This document shows, piece by piece, positions 60,901 to 64,000 of a stretch of DNA of 64,000 nucleotides; position 1 is the stretch's first letter, and each line of letters starts with the position of its first letter. The DNA comes from Rostratula benghalensis (Eukaryota; Chordata; Aves; Charadriiformes; Rostratulidae), in assembly GCA_013399305.1 (NCBI GenBank), contig VXAI01000069.1, forward strand, positions 510,310 to 574,309, written 5' to 3'. The notes beneath the pieces are model-generated. The model did not search any database and was not told the origin of the DNA. It saw only the letters and a list, made by a program, of their open reading frames with translations. The translations under genes and the position numbers were made by a program.

Positions 60901-63900
60901 GTGTCATTTTTCCTGTGATATAAGTCTCATTTAAGAAAGGATATAGGTTGCTGAACTTGGGGTTAGCATTTTAAGCATTTGACTCCCTTTTCCTCACTCT
61001 CAGTATGTCAATAAAAGGGAGAGAGACAGTTGTCGCTGAGAAATGTTGTTCTGCTTTGTAAAACAGTGTATTTTAAGAAATCAAAATGATTCCTGACTAG
61101 TACCTGAAGGTCCCTGTATCATGGTACTGAGGTGAACCGGTGAAATAACAGTGGTGAAAGGAAGCAGGTACATTTACTCACAGATCAACACTACATCCAT
61201 TAGCTATATGTGACAGAAGAGCCTGATTGTTCTTGAGGTACCAGAGGATTTTTGAGCTGTGTAGATACACTTGAACTATCACAGTCAGAATCTGAAGGTG
61301 CTGAATCACAGCCAGTGAAAAAGGGATGTACCAACCTCAGGAGTTCCCATTTTCCCTCACTTCTCTCTCTATGTTTGTGCCTCATGTGAAAGATGCATTT
61401 ATCCTCAAGTCAGCTCCCTGTACTACAAGGTACATAAACATGGAAGCAAAGTGCTTCATTTCCCCTGTGTATGTGGAGAAAATGAAGTCTCATCTGTGGA
61501 ACAGCCTGCCACATCCAAGCTTTGCTGATTCCACACAGCTACAGGGGATGAAAAGATGTATGGAAAAAGCTGTGTTCTCCTCCTGACAAATGTTGAGCAA
61601 ATTGCAGAACCAGACAGGAAATTTGCTTAAAGGGATCCCCTTGTTATTTGTAAACAAAATGATCTTTTCTTTTGAATTGCCTCCTGCACCAAGGTCCTAA
61701 AGCACTGCAGTCAAGACAAAAAGGCAGTAAAAGGCTTGCTTGGACCTCGAGTGAAGGATGGCTGGGTAGCAGAAAAAGAGGCTTAGTCATGATTAAAATG
61801 AAAAGACTTCAGGATCTGGTTTTGTTTCCGTAGGGGGATTCAGAACTTTGCCATCATCAAGTCCCTAGTAATGCTATTTCCCTATAAAGCCCTCTCAAAC
61901 ATCTAATTTTGGATCATGCTTAAGGTACATTTCAATATTCCTTCCTGCTGTAAACACTAGATTTTTAGAAGCTGAGTGAACGTTTCCCAGTTAATATATT
62001 TTCTTGAGGGACTCTTTAATCCTATACCTTTCAAGTTTTTATCCTCTCTCCAAATGTGCATCTGCAAAGACTTTTTTATCTGATTGTGCTTAGATGTGCT
62101 TGAAAGAACAGGTAGATGATTCAGGTTGTGGCCAAATACCGTCATTTCCTCAGCATTTAAGTACTGTTCTTTGAATAGTACTTTTAGAAAGCAAAACAAT
62201 GTTATTAGATCTTGGCAGCAAATTTATGAAAGCAGTAATGCTATGTCCTGAGATGGGCTGAAATTAGTTCTGTTATTGTATTCCATTTCTTTTTACTAAA
62301 AAGAAAAGAAGTTACTGAATTTTGGTAAAATAACTTTTTGTTTATGTATACGCAGTGGACAACAGCCAGATGGTAAATGGTGAGAACTTCTGCAGCAACT
62401 GAACAGGAAGTCTGTATGTTTTTAGGGTGCATTGGTTCATAGCAGGTAATATAAATTTTAACCAGCTTGAGTTTAATAAGCTCAATTGAGATTTATGACT
62501 CATGGTGCCCATTGGATTTTGCTATGGCATCTGGAGAGGTTAACATCTTCAGCTCTAATGCTAAATAAGGGAGCTAGTGTGGTCCCATATAGCTACATCA
62601 TTTAAATGACTATATCCCTCTGTAAATTTCAGAACAGATCATGAATCACAGTCACAAGACTGAGATCCTTCGGTGCTTGTAAATTTATAAGTTTACTTGG
62701 CTATGGTATTTGCCATCCTGTAGGGTACTGTTTCTAGGTTTTATCTGTAATGTGGAAATGATAATCATTTCATCCCTCCTTTCCTTACTGCTTTTAAAAG
62801 CTTTGCCTTACTCAAGATTGTACTTTGAATTGTTACAGATGTTAGTAGAAAGAACTTCCCTCCTCAGCTGGGGCTAATGCTATGTAAGCCAATATAATTC
62901 ACAAAAATCTATCATATTTTGTCACAGCTTTTGAATTACATTTAAAAGGGTACTGCTTTTAGTGAAGAAGGCAAAAATCAATAGTTTATGGGGAAATTTC
63001 TTCACTGAGGTAAATACAGTCATTGGCTGTAATGGCCTTGCACATTTGATTCTTTCCACGTTTCCTCTTAATTCAACTCAACCTTTCAGTACTTGAATCT
63101 CAATCAGCAAAGCCCTTTGATTTCAGTCAAATAGACTCCCACTTTTAGGGTAACAAAAAAAAAGTTGTTTTTTACTTTTTTATACTGAAGAGCTAGTGAC
63201 TTTGAAAGCATTTACCTTACCTTATAAATTGCTCAGATGAGGAAAGGCAAACATACATTCCTCATCAACCCTCTATAATCTACTGAACAGTGCTGCTTTA
63301 CTGTACACCACAAAGGTAGTGTTTAAAGCAAGATCCTAAAGAAGTTGTGTCTGGGCTTTTACATTTTGACATGCAAGATATGGAAGAGCTTCCAAACAGA
63401 TCAGTCATGTCAGGTCTCTGTTTCTTAAAATGGTGTAACCATTTTGTTGTTGTGGAATCAAGTAACCGGTATGAGGGAAGGTGAGGTCATCACATCATCT
63501 CCGCACTCCTCCTCACTTCTTCAAGCAGGGAATTAATTCTTTAGGGACTCTGCAAACATCTTACTGTGCATTTCTCATTCCACCTGCTCTGCTGCAAGAG
63601 GATATCTGTAGGTAAAAAAAATTAATAAATTAACTACAAGCATTAGTTGTATTCAATTACACATTTAAGCTAAAAGGTTGCTTATTTTTCCCTAAGAACC
63701 AATGCCAGCTTTGGTACTTCATCAAGAAAGACTGTGACTCAGGTTTGCCATCACAATGAAGAGCCCTCAAAATGACTAAACTGCAGACATATCTGAAAAA
63801 TCTGAGTATTTACCTGACTCTTTGGCAAATGTGGTAGATTCTGGAATGTGCAATGAAACCAAAGCTCAGTGATGTTTCTAGCAGTTTACTGGTTCCCTAC

Positions 63901-64000
63901 TAATTCTCTCCAGGTGAAAGGAATGTCTTTTTACTGAGTCCCCTCCTGGGTTTGCTATTTTGGTAATTATATCATTCCCTAGTGTGTGAGTGGACTACAA

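Larger units (their letters stand above)
55261..64000. other. AT-rich non-coding sequence to the window end, no gene recognised
   Basis: No named repeat, RNA gene or convincing coding exon was seen. 56389-56428 has a spaced direct repeat and 57857-57904 a tandem duplication. 58190-58310 contains TTAATTCAATTAG and other AT-rich binding-type words. The plus-strand frame 58615-58926 has a good internal acceptor (ttttccttgtccag at 58667) but only a moderate donor, so it is not called. The rest is featureless to me. Confidence 0.55.

Noticed and set aside
61480..61560. CR1-like phrase 'ctgtggaacagcctgcc'
   Set aside because: Only this short phrase matches. The flanking CR1 landmarks are missing, so it is probably coincidence or too decayed to call.
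1..64000. CRISPR arrays, operons, bacterial promoters, tRNA or rRNA genes
   Set aside because: None seen. The sequence is vertebrate nuclear DNA and these bacterial feature types do not apply. No cloverleaf or rRNA signature was noticed.

Overview
The window reads as vertebrate nuclear DNA, most likely from a bird. The composition is AT-rich, CpGs are sparse, homopolymer and TG/CA microsatellites are common, no long open reading frame exists, and there are four 3'-end fragments of CR1 LINE retrotransposons. Two of these fragments keep the ATTCTGTG-type tail and one keeps a CTATTCTATT-type tail typical of avian CR1. A crocodilian or turtle source cannot be excluded from sequence alone. Nothing bacterial, plasmid-borne, phage-like or organellar is visible.

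Layout. About 1-19,000 is unique-looking AT-rich sequence with an old CR1 remnant (2828-2998), a second CR1 piece (9998-10292) and a small CpG-dense patch (17447-17512). About 19,000-22,700 holds two better-preserved CR1 tails (19014-19369 and 21768-22120), an A-rich tract and a 15-base run of N (22659-22673). From 22,700 to 64,000 no interspersed repeat was recognised. That part holds simple repeats, a few AT-rich segments rich in homeodomain-type TAATTA words that could be conserved non-coding elements, and several exon-like intervals.

No gene could be identified by name. The window could be a gene desert, a large intron, or both. The most exon-like intervals are 53035-53226 (minus, 192 nt, same phase at both ends), 46480-46671 (plus, 192 nt, same phase at both ends), 37147-37541 (plus, ATG inside, ends at a GTAAGT donor), 39691-39844 (plus), 41811-41921 (minus, ATG in a good Kozak context, ends at a GTAAGG donor) and 33070 to about 33,500 (plus, a possible 3'-terminal exon with clustered AATAAA signals). 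Their reading phases do not join into one gene. Decoy exons of this kind are frequent in vertebrate introns, so all are low-confidence leads. No previously undescribed biological system was found.
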